This document shows, one piece after another, positions 7,996 through 20,736 of a stretch of 64,000 nt of DNA (positions are counted from its first letter, which is position 1; the number at the start of each line of letters is the position of its first letter). The DNA comes from Marinomonas sp. IMCC 4694 (GTDB taxonomy: Bacteria; Pseudomonadota; Gammaproteobacteria; Pseudomonadales; Marinomonadaceae), in NCBI RefSeq assembly GCF_008122525.1, contig NZ_VSRV01000001.1:2294001-2358000 (forward strand). Direction: 5' to 3'. The notes under the pieces were generated by a model. The model made no database searches and was not told the origin of the DNA. It saw only the letters and a program-made list of their open reading frames with translations. A program made the position numbers and the translations under genes.

Positions 7996-10900
7996 CTAAG
8001 ACACTAACAACGTCATCAAATCACTTCCATAATCATCATACTGCTCACCAGCTTGTGCCAATTGCTCGCTCAAAGGCACAAACACCTCACCGCGGTTCAT
8101 CGTGACCGACGGAGCATTGTTTTCAATATCAAGAGCGGGAGGCAGGTTGTCTAAATCGACCTCCACTTCCAAAACACGAATATTCCCATCGGCGTCCACC
8201 GCATTGATCTTAAGCGAAATACTGCCTTGACCTTGTGGTGGTGTCAACGTCACCTGACCTGTGGTTGGGTTGACCTCAACCCAACTTGGCAAACCCGTAC
8301 CATCCGCTAAGGTCGCGCTGTAGGAACCGCCTGGTTTGGCATCAATAATACTGATGCTCACTCTATCAGGCAGTACAGAAAGGCTGGCCACAGACAAATC
8401 CGTAATATTAGCTACCCCAGCTTGAGCGTCGGATACCTGTACCTGACCGTTCGCCCCTACATTGACCACCACACGCGACTCGGCAATGATGTTGCCGTTG
8501 GGAACCGCTGCAGCGGGCTGCACCAAGGGCGCTTCGGCCGCTGTCGGTGCACTATTTGAATCCGTGCCAAAACCGCTCACTTCACCCGACACAGTTTCAA
8601 CCGTACCGGCTGGTAAACCGTTATTGTTATTGGGTAAATCTGGCAACGATGCCAACAACGGCGTTTCAGTGATCGCTACTTGCTGGCTCGGCGCCACAGG
8701 CGCATCCGACGAACTGATCGCTGGTGCAGGTCGTAAAGTCAAAGTAACAGGGGCTTTCACCTGTGCACCTTGTGCATCCGTCGCAACCACGTTAAGCGCG
8801 TTTATACCTTCAAAGCCGCCTTGAGGAGTACCAGAGAGTGTTCGAGCTACCGGATTAAAGACCAAACCTGTCGGTAAGTTTTCCATGCTCCAAACAAGCG
8901 TATTGACTTCATTTGCGTCGACATCAGCAAACAGATCTGCAGGCAAAGTCACTGGCACGAAAACTTGGCCAGACGTACCGGTCATCGCAACCAAGGAAGC
9001 TGATACGGTCGGTGCATCGTTTGCGCCAGTGATATTAAACACAGCATCGACAGTGTCAGTCACTAAGTTATCTGTTACCTGAACAACAAATCGATCCGTA
9101 ACAATTTGACCAAAGGTTAATGTCTGCGTTGCATCAATGTCATTATTCAATGCATAACTCACCTGACCTGTCGATAAGGTAAAGGTCGCTGCTCCATATA
9201 CACCTACTTTTGAATAAGTCGCACCACTGTCTGCGGTCACCCAGCCATTACTAGCTAAATACGCCGTATCATAGACCACAAAACCATCGGCATCCCCTTT
9301 AGTAAGAATCATAGTTGCGGTGTTGGTACTAAAAACAGCATTTTTAACGCCACCAGCTTCAATAATCACAGCACTTGCACTACTGGCCGAGACCGTTGGA
9401 GCGTTATCGTTGAGGTTATTAATGCTCACTGTAACGGCTTTGTCGATATTCAAACTGCCGGAATTGTAGTTCCCTGCACCGTTATCCGTGGCCACCACGT
9501 TGAAGCTGTAGCTGTCTTTGGTTTCGTAATCGGCGGAGGCTTTTAGCGTCACCGCGCCAGTAGTCGCGTTGATGTTCAATAAAGCCGCGTCCGTGCCGGT
9601 TAAGCTGTAACGCAAGGTATTATTGGTTGCTGTGCCATCAGCGTCTGTACCGGTAGCGGTATAAATCACCGTCGAGGTCGCGGCGTTTTCATTGACGCTG
9701 CCTGTCGTACCAGAGGTGATCACTGGCGTGTTGTCGTTCAAGTCGTTGACACTGACTGTAACGGCTTTGTCGATATTCAAACTGCCGGAATTGTAGTTCC
9801 CTGCACCGTTATCCGTGGCCACCACGTTGAAGCTGTAGCTGTCTTTGGTTTCGTAATCGGCGGAGGCTTTTAGCGTCACCGCGCCAGTAGTCGCGTTGAT
9901 GTTCAACAAAGCCGCGTCCGTGCCGGTTAAGCTGTAACGCAAGGTATTATTGGTTGCTGTGCCATCAGCGTCTGTACCGGTAGCGGTATAAATCACCGTC
10001 GAGGTCGCGGCGTTTTCATTGACGCTGCCTGTCGTACCAGAGGTGATCACCGGCGTGTTGTCGTTCAAGTCGTTGACACTGACTGTGACGGCTTTGTCGA
10101 TATTCAAACTGCCGGAATTGTAGTTCCCTGCACCGTTATCCGTGGCCACCACGTTGAAGCTGTAGCTGTCTTTGGTTTCGTAATCGGCGGAGGCTTTTAG
10201 CGTCACCGCGCCAGTAGTCGCGTTGATGTTCAACAAAGCCGCGTCCGTGCCGGTTAAGCTGTAACGCAAGGTATTATTGGTTGCTGTGCCATCAGCGTCT
10301 GTACCGGTAGCGGTATAAATCACCGTCGAGGTCGCGGCGTTTTCATTGACGCTGCCTGTCGTACCAGAGGTGATCACCGGCGTGTTGTCGTTCAAGTCGG
10401 TAATCGACAAGGTCACGGCTTTTTCTGTGCTGCGCATGCCGTCGGTGGCGATCACAGTGAAACCGTATGAGGCTTTTGTTTCGTAGTCAGCAACGGCGTT
10501 GAGTTTGACTTCGCCTGTACTCGAATCGATAGTAAAGACACTATGGTCGCCGGTAGCTTTCAAAGAGTAGGTGAGTGTATTGTGAACAGAACTTGAATCC
10601 GCATCGGTAGCGTTAGCATCGTATACCACCACGGTCAAAGCACTATTTTCGTTGATGCTGGCTGTTTCTAGTGAACTAAAGACGGGCACGTTATCGTTGA
10701 CGTCGTTAATGCTGATCGTCACGTCTACCGCGCTAGAGGCTTGTCCTATTGCGTCTTTAGCCACAATGACCAATGTGTAGGTAGACAAGGTTTCATGATC
10801 AATAGCCAAGGCGCCTGCGCTGGTCAGCGCCAACACGCCATTATTATCAATCGTAAAGTACCCTGCCTCGTTACCTGATTGAATACTAAACTCGCTGATG

Positions 10901-13900
10901 CCATTGCTATCCGTGGCTTTTACTTGGCCAATGATCGTGCCTGAAGCCATACCTTCATCAAGAGTAACGCTTTGCGAGCCTGTCACCACGGCAGCGGTAT
11001 TGTCTATGGTTAGCGTGTCGCCTGAAGTGAAGCCCGCGCTAATAGCGTTGCCTGCGGTATCGGTGATTCCTGTGCCTGAGGCCTTTAGGTCAAGACGCAA
11101 GGCGCCATTGCCCTCAATGCTGTTCACGGTGACTTGGTAGGTGCTGCCAGAGCCGGTTACAGAGCTAATATTGCCCGTCGCGCCGGCAGTCAAACTGAAA
11201 TCACTGACATCTACTCCCGTTACCGCTTCGTTAAAGCTCACTGTAAAAGTAGCGGTATCAGCGGTAGTCAGGGCCGCACCGTCGCGATTGATCGCCACAA
11301 CACTTGGACCGGTTGTGTCACGGATGATTTGCTGACCTACTTTGCCACCACTGATGGCATTGCCTGCTGTGTCTGTGATACCCGTTCCAGTGCTATTAAG
11401 GTCAACGCCTAATGTGCCATCACTCGTTAAGCCAGTCACAGAAACCGTATAAACCGAATCGGACACTTGGGTAACAGAACTGACCGTGCCACCGGTTGCG
11501 GTGCCGGTTAAGGTAAAGTCTGCGGCATCCACCCCACTCACCGCTTCACTGAATACCGCGGTAAAAGTTGCGGCACTGCCATTTATTGTCTCAGCGCCTG
11601 CACGCACGATCGCCACGCCAGTCGATGCAGTCGTATCAATCACAAAAGATTCACTGTCGCCTGCAGATAATACATTACCTGAGGTATCGGTAATATTTGA
11701 TGTGGCCAGTGTCAGCACATAAGTGCCTTCCGTCGCCGTCGCCGTGGACAAATCCAGCGTATAAGCACGGCCACTACCAGCGACAGACAGCCCACTGATA
11801 TCGACTGTAGAACCGTCTTTCGTTAATGTGAAGTCGCTGATGTCGACATTGGCGACTTGCTCACTAAAGTTAATAGTGATCGTGCCGGCATTCGGTTGAG
11901 TCGGATCAGCCACATCCACAATTGCTACAGTCGGCGCTGAGGTGTCTACGGTTCCCGTAGTGAAATTATAGCTCGTGGTGTCGTTAACGGCGGTGATCGC
12001 GTTGCCCGTGTCGTCTTTTAGCACCCCTGCCGTGAATTGCACCGCGTATTGATTGGTCGCTATCAAGTTGCTAGTTGGATCGATGGTTAACACATTACCC
12101 GCAATGGATAGCTGGCTTGCATGGCTAGTGACATCAATGCTCACACTGTTTGCGCCAGCACCAGTAATGTCGTAGAGCGTGATAGTACCTGAGCTGCCCA
12201 GTTGAACCGCTTCATCGAAGGTAATTTGAATCGAATCTGCTACCGACACGCCGGTCGCGTTATCGTTCGGCACAACAGTTGAGATGCTCGGGGCCTGATC
12301 GTCAGAGACCGTAATAGAAAAAGCTTTTTCATAGGTGGCATCACCATCGCTCACTTGTACGCGAACGCTGTATGTCCCCGCCGGAACATCGGCACGCTCG
12401 GTAATGCGAAGATCCGCGCCGTTGATGTTGAACAAGCCGTTATTCGTATCGCCCGCACCGGTCACTAACGAGTAACTGAAGCTTTCACCGGTATCCGCAT
12501 CGGTGGCAGAGAAGCTACCGACCACAACATTGCTCGCGCCTTCAGAGTGATTATAAGACGCATCCGATAAGGCCATATCAGTTGGCGTGTCGTTAATAGA
12601 AGTACTGATCACCGTGGTGGTATTGTTGGTGCCGTTCACCGTACCGTCGTTTACTGTGATGGTAAAAGTCGTTGTTTCCGTTGAGCCAACCGCCACACGG
12701 TTGTCTGCTGGATCAAACACCAACGCGCGCAGCGCAGCTTGTGCTGATGCTAATGTTGTAGACGACAACGTATACGAACCGCTACCCGCATCGGTAAAAC
12801 CAGAGGTAGTTAAAGACGTCGCAGTGAACCCCCCTTTAGCCGCGGTATCCAGCGCAACGGTGACAGAAACATTGTCGTTATCCACATCGGCTAAAGTAAT
12901 CGCACCAAATGGTGACATAGTAGCCGCGTCATTCACGGCTTGGCTAGCTGCTGCGCCAGATAGGGTGGGCGCTTGGTTTACCGGAGCAATGGTCGTCGCG
13001 TCAACTTTGGTTACTGCGGATTGCAAGTTAGGGGTGCCTTCATCGTCTTCTGCTACCACGTAAATATCGTACGAGGTGCTGGCCGTTAAGCCTGTGACAT
13101 TGAAGGTATTAGAAAATGCACCACTAGAAACAGTGGCACTGCCGGATGTAATGACTGCAGCACCACGTCCATTAATATCACCGTATGAGACACCCGCTTT
13201 GACTTGAGCGGCCGTCGGAGCCTGAGCCCCATCGGCCACCACAATATAATAAACCTTACCGGCTTCATTGATGTCAGCGGTGAGATCAAGCGTGATGTCC
13301 GCGATATTGCTAACTGAAGGCGTTGAACTCTCGAATACAGGGGCAGTTATATCTGAATTAGCGAATTCAGATAAATTAAAATTATCAAATTGAAAATTTT
13401 GAGTCTTATCAGGTAAATAGTATTCGATTGAGGCAACGCCCTGAACTGAGCTAAATGAGCTTTCGAACCAACTAAAAATACTAACCGAAGTTGTATTTAA
13501 TGTTTTACCATTGGCCAAAGTAAGAGTTTCAATAACCCCTCCGTTGATTCCTTTAAATGTTACTGTCGCCCCTTTGGAATAAGCTTGGTTAACAAATGAA
13601 CTGATTTTCATATCATCTACAGTAAACGTTTTGGCATCAGTCCCATCTGCTTTGAAAATAAAGGTTTGACCTGCAGCACTAGTACTAGGGTATGCCACAG
13701 TGCCGTCTAAAGTCAGATTATTCGATACAATAAACCTATTATCTGTAACCACCTTAAACCCTGGACCACCACTATCACTGGCACCTAAGCCTGAGAAGTT
13801 TACAGTTTCTAAGGTGCGGTCATACGTTTCAAATAAAGCTATATCTAATAACGAACCATCTTCAACCTCACCATTTTTAACCTCTAACACCCAATCGCCA

Positions 13901-16900
13901 CCCAGCATAGCCGAGCCAGTCAAGTCATCAGAAGCGGCAATGTCTGCCCCTGTCACTTGGGCAAGTTGGTTGATGAAGTCTAGGCCGGCATCGCCTTGGG
14001 CGACGTTACAGCCATAAAGCAGGATATCGCCGTTTTCACTAAGAGCATTACCCCACGCTGCATACACACCGCTGTTTTCAGTAATGGAAGATTCACTGAG
14101 GGTTTCTGCACCAAGGTAGACTTCCCCAACGCCACCGTGCGACAGAATATGTAAAGCCTCTAGGTCGCTGTAATTGGCTAAAATTTCGGTGATTTGCTCT
14201 ACCGCTGAACGAGAGCCGTCTAATAACCAGATGTCTGCGTTAGGGTTGGCTTGTTTGGTTAAGTCCACTAGACCAGGAACACGAGAATCCACAATGACCA
14301 CTTGCGTTGCATCGGCAACGGATTGCTCTAACAAAGTGCCGACACGGTTTAGGTCTTCAATGGCATCAAGCTGTGTTTGCGTTAATGCGCCTTCATTTAA
14401 CAAGGTGCCCGCGATGGTGTAGGTGTCGCCCGCCGTGAAGGTAGCGGTCGAGGCTTGGCTAAGTGCGTCGTCAGCGGAGCCGGTAAAACTCAGCCCAAGC
14501 GTTTGGCCGATGGTGCCATTCACACCTGCTACCGTGACTTTAAAAACCTTGCCGTCGGTGCTGGAAACACTGCTTACGCCCGTATTAGTAGCGTTACCTG
14601 TGACGGCAAAATCACTGCTCGCCACGCCGGACACGGTCTCGCTAAAGACGACGGTAAACACCACATCCGTGGCGGTTCCTGCTTTGACTTGATTCACCAT
14701 GCCACGGCTGATGCTCGCCACTGTCGGTAAGGTGTTGTCGATGGTGTAGCTTTCATCCGTGCTAGGCTCGGTGCCTGCAAAGCTGTTGCCAGAAGTATCA
14801 GTAATATTTTGACTCGATTTGAAATTCAGACCGAGTGCGCCGTCACCCGTAATACTACCAACCGTCACAGTATAAGATGAACCAGAGCCAGTCACGCTCG
14901 TCACGGTTCCCGTTACGTCACCTGAAATTTCAAAATCATCAGCGTTGACATTTGTTACGCTGCCATCAAAGGTCACATCAAAGGTGACGGTATCTGCCGT
15001 ACTTAGTGCGGTATTGGTGGTAATAATCGCCGTCGCGGTTGGTGCGGTATTATCAATCGTGTATCGCTCGGTCACCGCACTGGCTGTCGTAGCCGTCAGT
15101 GCTGTACCCGCCGTATCGGTCACAGTGGCGGCTGACTTAAGCTGCACGCCAAGGCTACCATCACCGCTCGCGCCATTTACCGTGATTACCAGACCATTAC
15201 CCGTGCCAGTGACACTGGCAATGCTGGCCCCCGATGTGGCTGTGCCGGTTAATTCAAAATCGTCCGCACTTAAACCGGTGACATTTTCGCTAAACACCGC
15301 CATAAACTGCACGGAATCCGCGTTGGTCATCTCGCTGTCCACACGGTTAATCGAGATCAACGTCGGCGCAACCGTATCAACGGTATAGACTTCATCGTCT
15401 GCAGGTTCTGCCGTCGCTAGCGCATTGCCTGCCAGATCGGTCACCGCATGGCCCGATTTCAGGTTTAACCCAAGCGTGCCAATACCTGAAATACCCGTCA
15501 CGTTCACAGTGATTGTGTTCGTACCTGAGCCAGTAATAGAGCCAATCGTGCCCGCTACCGAACCACCGGCATTCAGCTCAAAGTCTCCCGCTACCGCATT
15601 CACGGCTTCATTAAACGCTAACGTAAAGCTAGTAGTCGATCCTGTGATGGTATTGTCATCAGCACGTTGAATCGACAAGAAGGTCGGTGCAGCACCATCG
15701 GTGACACCCGTGGTAAAGTTCAAAGTCGTATTGTCGCTGATACCAGCGTAAGTGTTCCCAGCAGTGTCGCGTACGGCATTACCGTCTACTCGAATGGCAT
15801 AGGTCGTCGCTTCGTCTAGGTTTGCCGTAGGATTAAGTGTTACTGTGTTGCCCGTATAAGTAAGGTTACTGCCATTCAATACATCAAAGGTCTCGACTGT
15901 GGCACCTGTGGTGACGTTGATTAGGGTAATCTCATCATAACCTTTGGCAATGTCTTCACTAAACGTCAGAGTAATGTCACCACTTGGGGCAACTGAAACA
16001 GCCTCATCAGCAGGGTTACTAGAAGACAAAGTCGGAGCGGTATCATCGACAGTAATGGTTAATCCAGAGGATGCCACACTGACGTTACCAGCGGCATCCG
16101 TGGCTTTTGTCGTTAAGGTATGACTGCCTGTAGAAAGCGCAGAGCTGGTGATGCTCCAATTCCCGGAGCCATCCGCCGTGGTCGTGCCGAGCAACGTGGT
16201 GCCATCGGTATCGTAGAGCTTAACGCTGGCATTCGCTTCAGACGTACCGGTTAGCGTCGGCGTGGTGTCGTTCGTTATGTTATCGACATTAGAAACACCC
16301 GAGTCAGACGCAGTAGCCAAATCTGGTGTAGACGTGGCATTCGGTGCCGTGGTGTCTGTAATGTCTAAGTTAATAATGGAGGCGCTGGAATCTACCACTC
16401 CGTCGTTAGCTTTAATCGTAAGTGTCGCAGCATTATCACCACTGACACCTACAGCACCAGTGTATTTAATATTAGATGTGGTATCTAAATAAGAATTAAT
16501 ATCCGAAAGCCCGCCAGAAATTGTTAACTCTCCACTGTTTGTATTAACAATTGTCAGGGAGCCACTGCCTGAAGCAGCAGATAAAGAGCCTGAAGAAGCG
16601 GTCAACGTGACTGTTGCACTGCTATTGTCAGCGTCAACAAATACAATCGATGATAAATCTATATTAGATGCTGAATTTTCAATAACAGTAAGATCTGCTG
16701 GAGTATTTGTTATGGTAGGTACATCATTTACGGCGGTAATCGCAACAGTTTCCTGCAGAGTATTGCTTACGCTCTGTCCATCGCTTACCGCGATAGACAT
16801 TTTTCTAGAGGAACTTACCGAAGTTGGCGTATCGGATGATGAGGCATAGGTTACAGCTCTAAGTGCCGATTGCCACTGAGCTAATGTCGCCGTTGCCCCT

Positions 16901-19853
16901 GCCGAAGTTAAAGTAAGAATACCATTTGCCGTATTGTATGAGGCAGTAACATTCCCCATAGTTGCGTTATCATTCACGAAGGACAACACATCACCCACAG
17001 TAAAGCCCGTATCTATGGTGACCGTTGCAGAAGATAAAACGGTATTATCTACATCGCTGATCGTTAGACTGGTAAAAATGACTGAAGGCGTACCATTTTC
17101 TGTGTAAGCAACAGCGGATTTAAAGCTTGAATTTAAACTACCGTCACTGTTGTATTTTGCTAAGACAAAGTCATTATTGCCATCTGCTTGGTAGCGGTTA
17201 CCTGCAACAAATATACTTCCAGAAGCATCAATATCCGCCCCCCACGCATAGTTGTTACGACTATCTAAATCGGTAGTGACTTTACCAGATGCCCCAAACG
17301 TGGTGTCCATTAAACCATTCGCATTTAAACGTACCAACTGATAGTCGGCGTCGCCACCGGCATTCTTGTTTCCGATTACATTTACTTTGCCATTGGCATC
17401 GATAATAATTTCTTTATATTGATTAAAACCTACATTAGAAAGATCGGCATAACCATTAACACCAAAAGATGTATCAACATTTCCAGACGTCAAATTAATT
17501 TTGACCAACTCATTTTTTAGAATGAAAGAGCCGTCAAGATATCCCGTAGAAGTAATAGCGAACACATCATTACCATTAAAACTCACTGGGCTAGAAGAAA
17601 ACGTGAATAGCATACCTGAGTAAACTGGCGATAATTCGATGACACCGCTCGTGCCAAAATTTGTATCGACAGTACCTGTTGCGGTGTATTTAGAGACAAT
17701 AATTTTTTTATTAACCGGATCATTCAATAATTGGTAGACACTGCCATCACTGTTTGAAGAAAAACCAGCACTTGTTGCAGTTGAATACGTTGTATTTTTA
17801 ACACTACCGTCTCCACCCCAATTTGTGTCTAAGCTACCCGCCGAATTGACTTTGATTAAAGTGGAATCTGATTGGTATCCAAATAAATACCCTCCATCTG
17901 ATGTCGTTTGAACTGTCCAGAAAAACAACGCCCCGGGTTCGTCATAAACAAAGAAACCATTCGTACCAAATGAGGTATCAATCGTCCCATCCGTGTTATA
18001 GCGTACCGCTAGACTTTCGGTACCATTAGCATCATTTACAGTTTGACCCACCACGACTATTTTGCCATTGGCATCAATCACAATAGCGTAGGCCCTATCA
18101 TCCCCCGACTCTGTACTACTCTCTGTATTTGTAGCGGTTCCTAACGCACTAAACGATGTTAAAACAACACCATTATCACCAAATGAGTCGTCTAACGTTC
18201 CGTCAGTGTTGTAACGCAACAACGCAATGTCATCGTCTGTTCCCGTCCAACTGTACCCAACAACGACGGCTTTCCCATCAACTTGAACAGCGACCTCGTA
18301 AGCACGATCTGTGCCTGCACCAATTGCGCTTGCAAGAATGCCAGACTGACTACCTAATATTGGCGCGTCGTTCACGTCGGTAATATCAAGATTGACGATT
18401 GAAATACTCGAATCTATCGTGCCGTCGTTGGCTTTGATACTAAGGGTCGCGGCGTTCTCACCACTTACGTTGGTGTCACCTGTGTAGTTAACATTCGTCG
18501 TTGTGTCTAAAAAGGTGTTGATGTTGGCGGCTGTGCCAACCAGCGTCAGTGTGCCTGTGCCGGAACCACTTACTGTCACGCTGCCACCGCTGCTGGCCGC
18601 TAACGTGCCCGCCGAGGCGGTCAGCGTTGCCGTTAGGCTATCGCCATCACTGTCGGCAAAGGTCACCGCAGAGAGATCGACATTGGAAGCCGTGTCTTCG
18701 GTTACCGTAATGTCTGATGGAGCATCAGAAATAGTTGGCGCTTGGTTTGCCGGAGCAATGGTCGTCGCGTCAACTTTGGTTACTGCGGATTGCAAATTAG
18801 GGATACCTTCATCGTCTTCTGCTACCACATAAATATCGTAAGCCGTGCTGGCCGTTAAGCCTGTGACATTGAAGGTATTAGAAAATGCACCACTAGAAAC
18901 AGTGGCACTGCCGGATGTAATGACTGCAGCACCACGTCCATTAATATCACCGTATGAGACACCCGCTTTGACTTGAGCGGCCGTCGGAGCCTGAGCCCCA
19001 TCGGCCACCACAATATAATAAACCTTACCGGCTTCATTGATGTCTGCAGTCAAGTCCAGTGTGATGTCCGCTATATTGCTGGCTGATGGGCTACTATCGA
19101 ATGTAGGAGCAGTCGTGTCGGATGGCACTAAGGTCATCTCAAATGAACCAATTACTAGATTATTAGATTCTATTTCACCTATATTGGTTTCCAGATCCCA
19201 ATCCCCCCCTAACTCAGCCGAGCCAGTCAAATCATCCGACGCCGCAACATCCGCTTGCGTGGCTTGAGCTAAAGCGGTAATAAAGTCTTGCCCTTCACCG
19301 CTGGCGACTTCACAACCGTACAGCAATAAATCACCGTCTTCAGTGAGCGCCGCGCCAAGGGTTGTTAGGTCGTCAGCGCGGGTTGTTACGCTGCTGGAAT
19401 CTAGGTTGAAGGCGCCTAATCCACTGCCCCTTCCGAGCCATGGGATAGGATATGAATGGCGTCGTAATCGCTGTTGGACTCGGCCCACAAGGCCATTTGA
19501 GCCAAACCATCTTGCGAGGAATCCAATAAGACAATTTCCACACCCGCACCAATGCCGTCTATAAGAGTTTGGTAATCGTCAACATTGTCTTCAATGAAAA
19601 CCACTTCTTTTTTGCCGTTGTTTTGGGCAGGGTCAACGCCACGCACTTCCGTCGGGGCGATGAGAATAGTGTCATGATGATCTTGTGAATCAATCGCCCC
19701 CTGTGTGGCGTCGTTATAAAGTTGAGAATCGGTCAACGCATCCATAGCGGTGGCGACGGCAGCACCATCCAATAACAAGCGAGGCTCTAGTGCCGTAATC
19801 AGGGGTTTACGAGCGGTTTTTTTCATTTTGTTATGGGGGGTGTGCTTTTTCAT
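7996..19853 (-). CDS. Giant LEPR-x-LL / DUF4347 repetitive surface protein (one apparent frameshift)
   Basis: Predicted 3952 residues if one base is restored near 19418. Domains in order: Lys-rich start with LEPRLLLDGA at 22-31 (LEPR-XLL signature of very large exported proteins); DUF4347 at ~60-220, which the frameshift splits at HGSEG; an FN3/Ig-like module at ~257-371; bacterial Ig-like repeats; delta-60 beta-propeller repeats (RYNTDGTLDDSFG) at ~500-920; many Ig-like and SwmB-type modules (TDTAGN motifs); a second DUF4347 at ~1818-2008 followed by a second copy of the FN3/Ig module; cadherin-like repeats (DLNDNTP, SVNENA) at ~2960-3480 including three near-identical 109-residue units; a putative Ig (LPTGLVFNPVARTLSGTP) at ~3620-3690; a low-complexity linker; and a short C-terminal tail with PLSEQLAQAG. 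There are no GGxGxD RTX nonapeptides. It is likely a surface adhesin or matrix protein exported by its neighbours. A separate gene starting at 19488 is not supported. Confidence 0.85.
9418..10398 (-). repeat. Three tandem 327-bp repeats (109-residue cadherin-like units)
   Basis: Three head-to-tail copies with a period of exactly 327 bp; the shared landmark (GTAACGG or GTGACGG on the plus strand) falls at 9431, 9758 and 10085. The copies differ at only a few bases. Each encodes one cadherin-like unit beginning DLNDNTPVITSG and ending IDKAVTVSV. Such near-identity at the DNA level, compared with the divergent neighbouring modules, indicates recent duplication or gene conversion. Confidence 0.95.
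12971..13315 (-). repeat. Long direct repeat, copy A (FN3/Ig-like module)
   Basis: About 345 bp nearly identical to 18740-19084, at an offset of 5769 bp and in the same orientation. It encodes the ADINEAGKVYYIVVADG module inside the giant gene. Identity is strongest over the first ~305 bp and falls off at the high-coordinate end. It lies after the second DUF4347 domain in reading order. Confidence 0.95.
18740..19084 (-). repeat. Long direct repeat, copy B (FN3/Ig-like module)
   Basis: Partner of 12971-13315. This copy follows the first, N-terminal DUF4347 domain of the giant protein. The two copies could recombine and delete or duplicate 5.77 kb in frame (5769 = 3 x 1923). Confidence 0.95.
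19416..19421 (-). other. Apparent single-base deletion in the giant gene
   Basis: In the gene strand, GGGGCAGTGGATTAGGCGCC gives a TAG stop after HGSEGAVD. Adding one T (GATTTAGGC) restores HGSEGAVDLGAFNLD, which is what the DUF4347 domain should read, and joins to the long downstream frame. The total length then becomes a multiple of three (11,859 bases). Confidence 0.85.
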
Positions 19854-19965
19854 AATGACTACCTGTTTAGGGCTAGGATTTGAACCGGCTATCGTGTGCG
19901 GCTCAAACTAAAAAATAGGGTTTGTTTGCTACTTTGCTTTGAAAGCGATAACGCTGTTTATCCGT

Positions 19966-20709
19966 TCAAAACTCGGCGACAACACTCATACCGGGTAATA
20001 CCTTAGCCGGTATACTAGAGATGGTCGCACGCAGCTGTAAGGTTTGGCTGGTGGGATCGACGCTTGGTCCGATATGGCTAATCACCGCTTGCAGTGTTTG
20101 TTGCGTTTCTTCAACCTGCAATGTGATGGCTTTATTGATCGTCAGCCAAGCCATCCATTGTGCTGGCACAATAATGTCGGCTTCTAATGAAGCGCGACTG
20201 ACGATGTTCATCAAAGCCTGTTGCTGTTGCACCACTTCAAAACGCTGTATATCGAGCTGCTCCACGTAGCCATCATAAGGAGCTTTGATGTCACATCGGT
20301 CGACATTGAGCTGCGCCATACCCTGTTCCGCTTGCGTTTTTTGTAACTCGGCTTCGGCGATAACAACGTCCAAGCTGCCAACGGAGTTAAGCAGATTGAG
20401 TTGACGTGTGCTGTCTAATTTGGCGGTGGCTACGGTTACTTCAGCGTCGACTTTTTGCAGCTGGGCCGCAAACAATCGGCAGTCTAGTTGAATAAGCGTA
20501 TCGCCTTGCTTAAATCCATCGCCCATCTTTTTGGGTAATGCAATAACACGGGCGGCCAGTTCGCTAGACAAGGTGGCTTTGTTGGTTGCAACCAACAAGC
20601 CCCTCGCTTTCACCGTCTCTTGTGCCACAACAGGCAATGAGAAGAGGCTCGCGAATAAACACGTTAACAAAGCTTTAGTTTTCACTTTTTCCGCCGTCAT
20701 ACTCTTCAT
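19966..20709 (-). CDS. Short periplasmic adaptor (HlyD/RND membrane-fusion type)
   Basis: About 247 residues from the ATG at 20709, with an N-terminal hydrophobic signal segment ending near PVVAQE. It has a lipoyl-type half (ELAARVIALPKKMGDGFKQG), a short helical hairpin, the second half (RCDIKAPYDGYVEQL) and a beta-barrel ending at PGMSVVAEF. It is shorter than usual RND adaptors (350-400) because the membrane-proximal domain is missing. The 20709 start is chosen for the AAGGTG about 9 bp upstream; ATG 20718, ATG 20700 and an upstream TTG at 20733 are alternatives. No RND pump is nearby. It lies between the TolC-like gene (27 bp upstream) and the giant gene (112 bp downstream), so it probably serves that export route. 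Confidence 0.82.
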   Translation of the reverse strand: MKSMTAEKVKTKALLTCLFASLFSLPVVAQETVKARGLLVATNKATLSSELAARVIALPKKMGDGFKQGDTLIQLDCRLFAAQLQKVDAEVTVATAKLDSTRQLNLLNSVGSLDVVIAEAELQKTQAEQGMAQLNVDRCDIKAPYDGYVEQLDIQRFEVVQQQQALMNIVSRASLEADIIVPAQWMAWLTINKAITLQVEETQQTLQAVISHIGPSVDPTSQTLQLRATISSIPAKVLPGMSVVAEF

Positions 20710-20736
20710 TCTAATCATCACCTTAGCCACCAAACC

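Noticed and set aside
7996..10000. RTX toxin or adhesin C-terminus
   Set aside because: No GGxGxD nonapeptides are present in the C-terminal region.
9418..10398. CRISPR array
   Set aside because: Repeats are 327 bp, adjacent, coding and without spacers; they are protein-domain duplications.
12587..13063. Long plus-strand open frame (158 aa) opposite the giant gene; likewise 14945-15388, 8462-8824 and others
   Set aside because: Antisense shadows of a repetitive Thr/Ser/Val/Ala-rich reading frame; low-complexity translations with no domain or ribosome-binding site.
7996..19488. Giant protein starting independently at 19488
   Set aside because: Its first ~20 residues are out-of-frame readings of the DUF4347 coding sequence. 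The real frame joins to 19853 after restoring one base.
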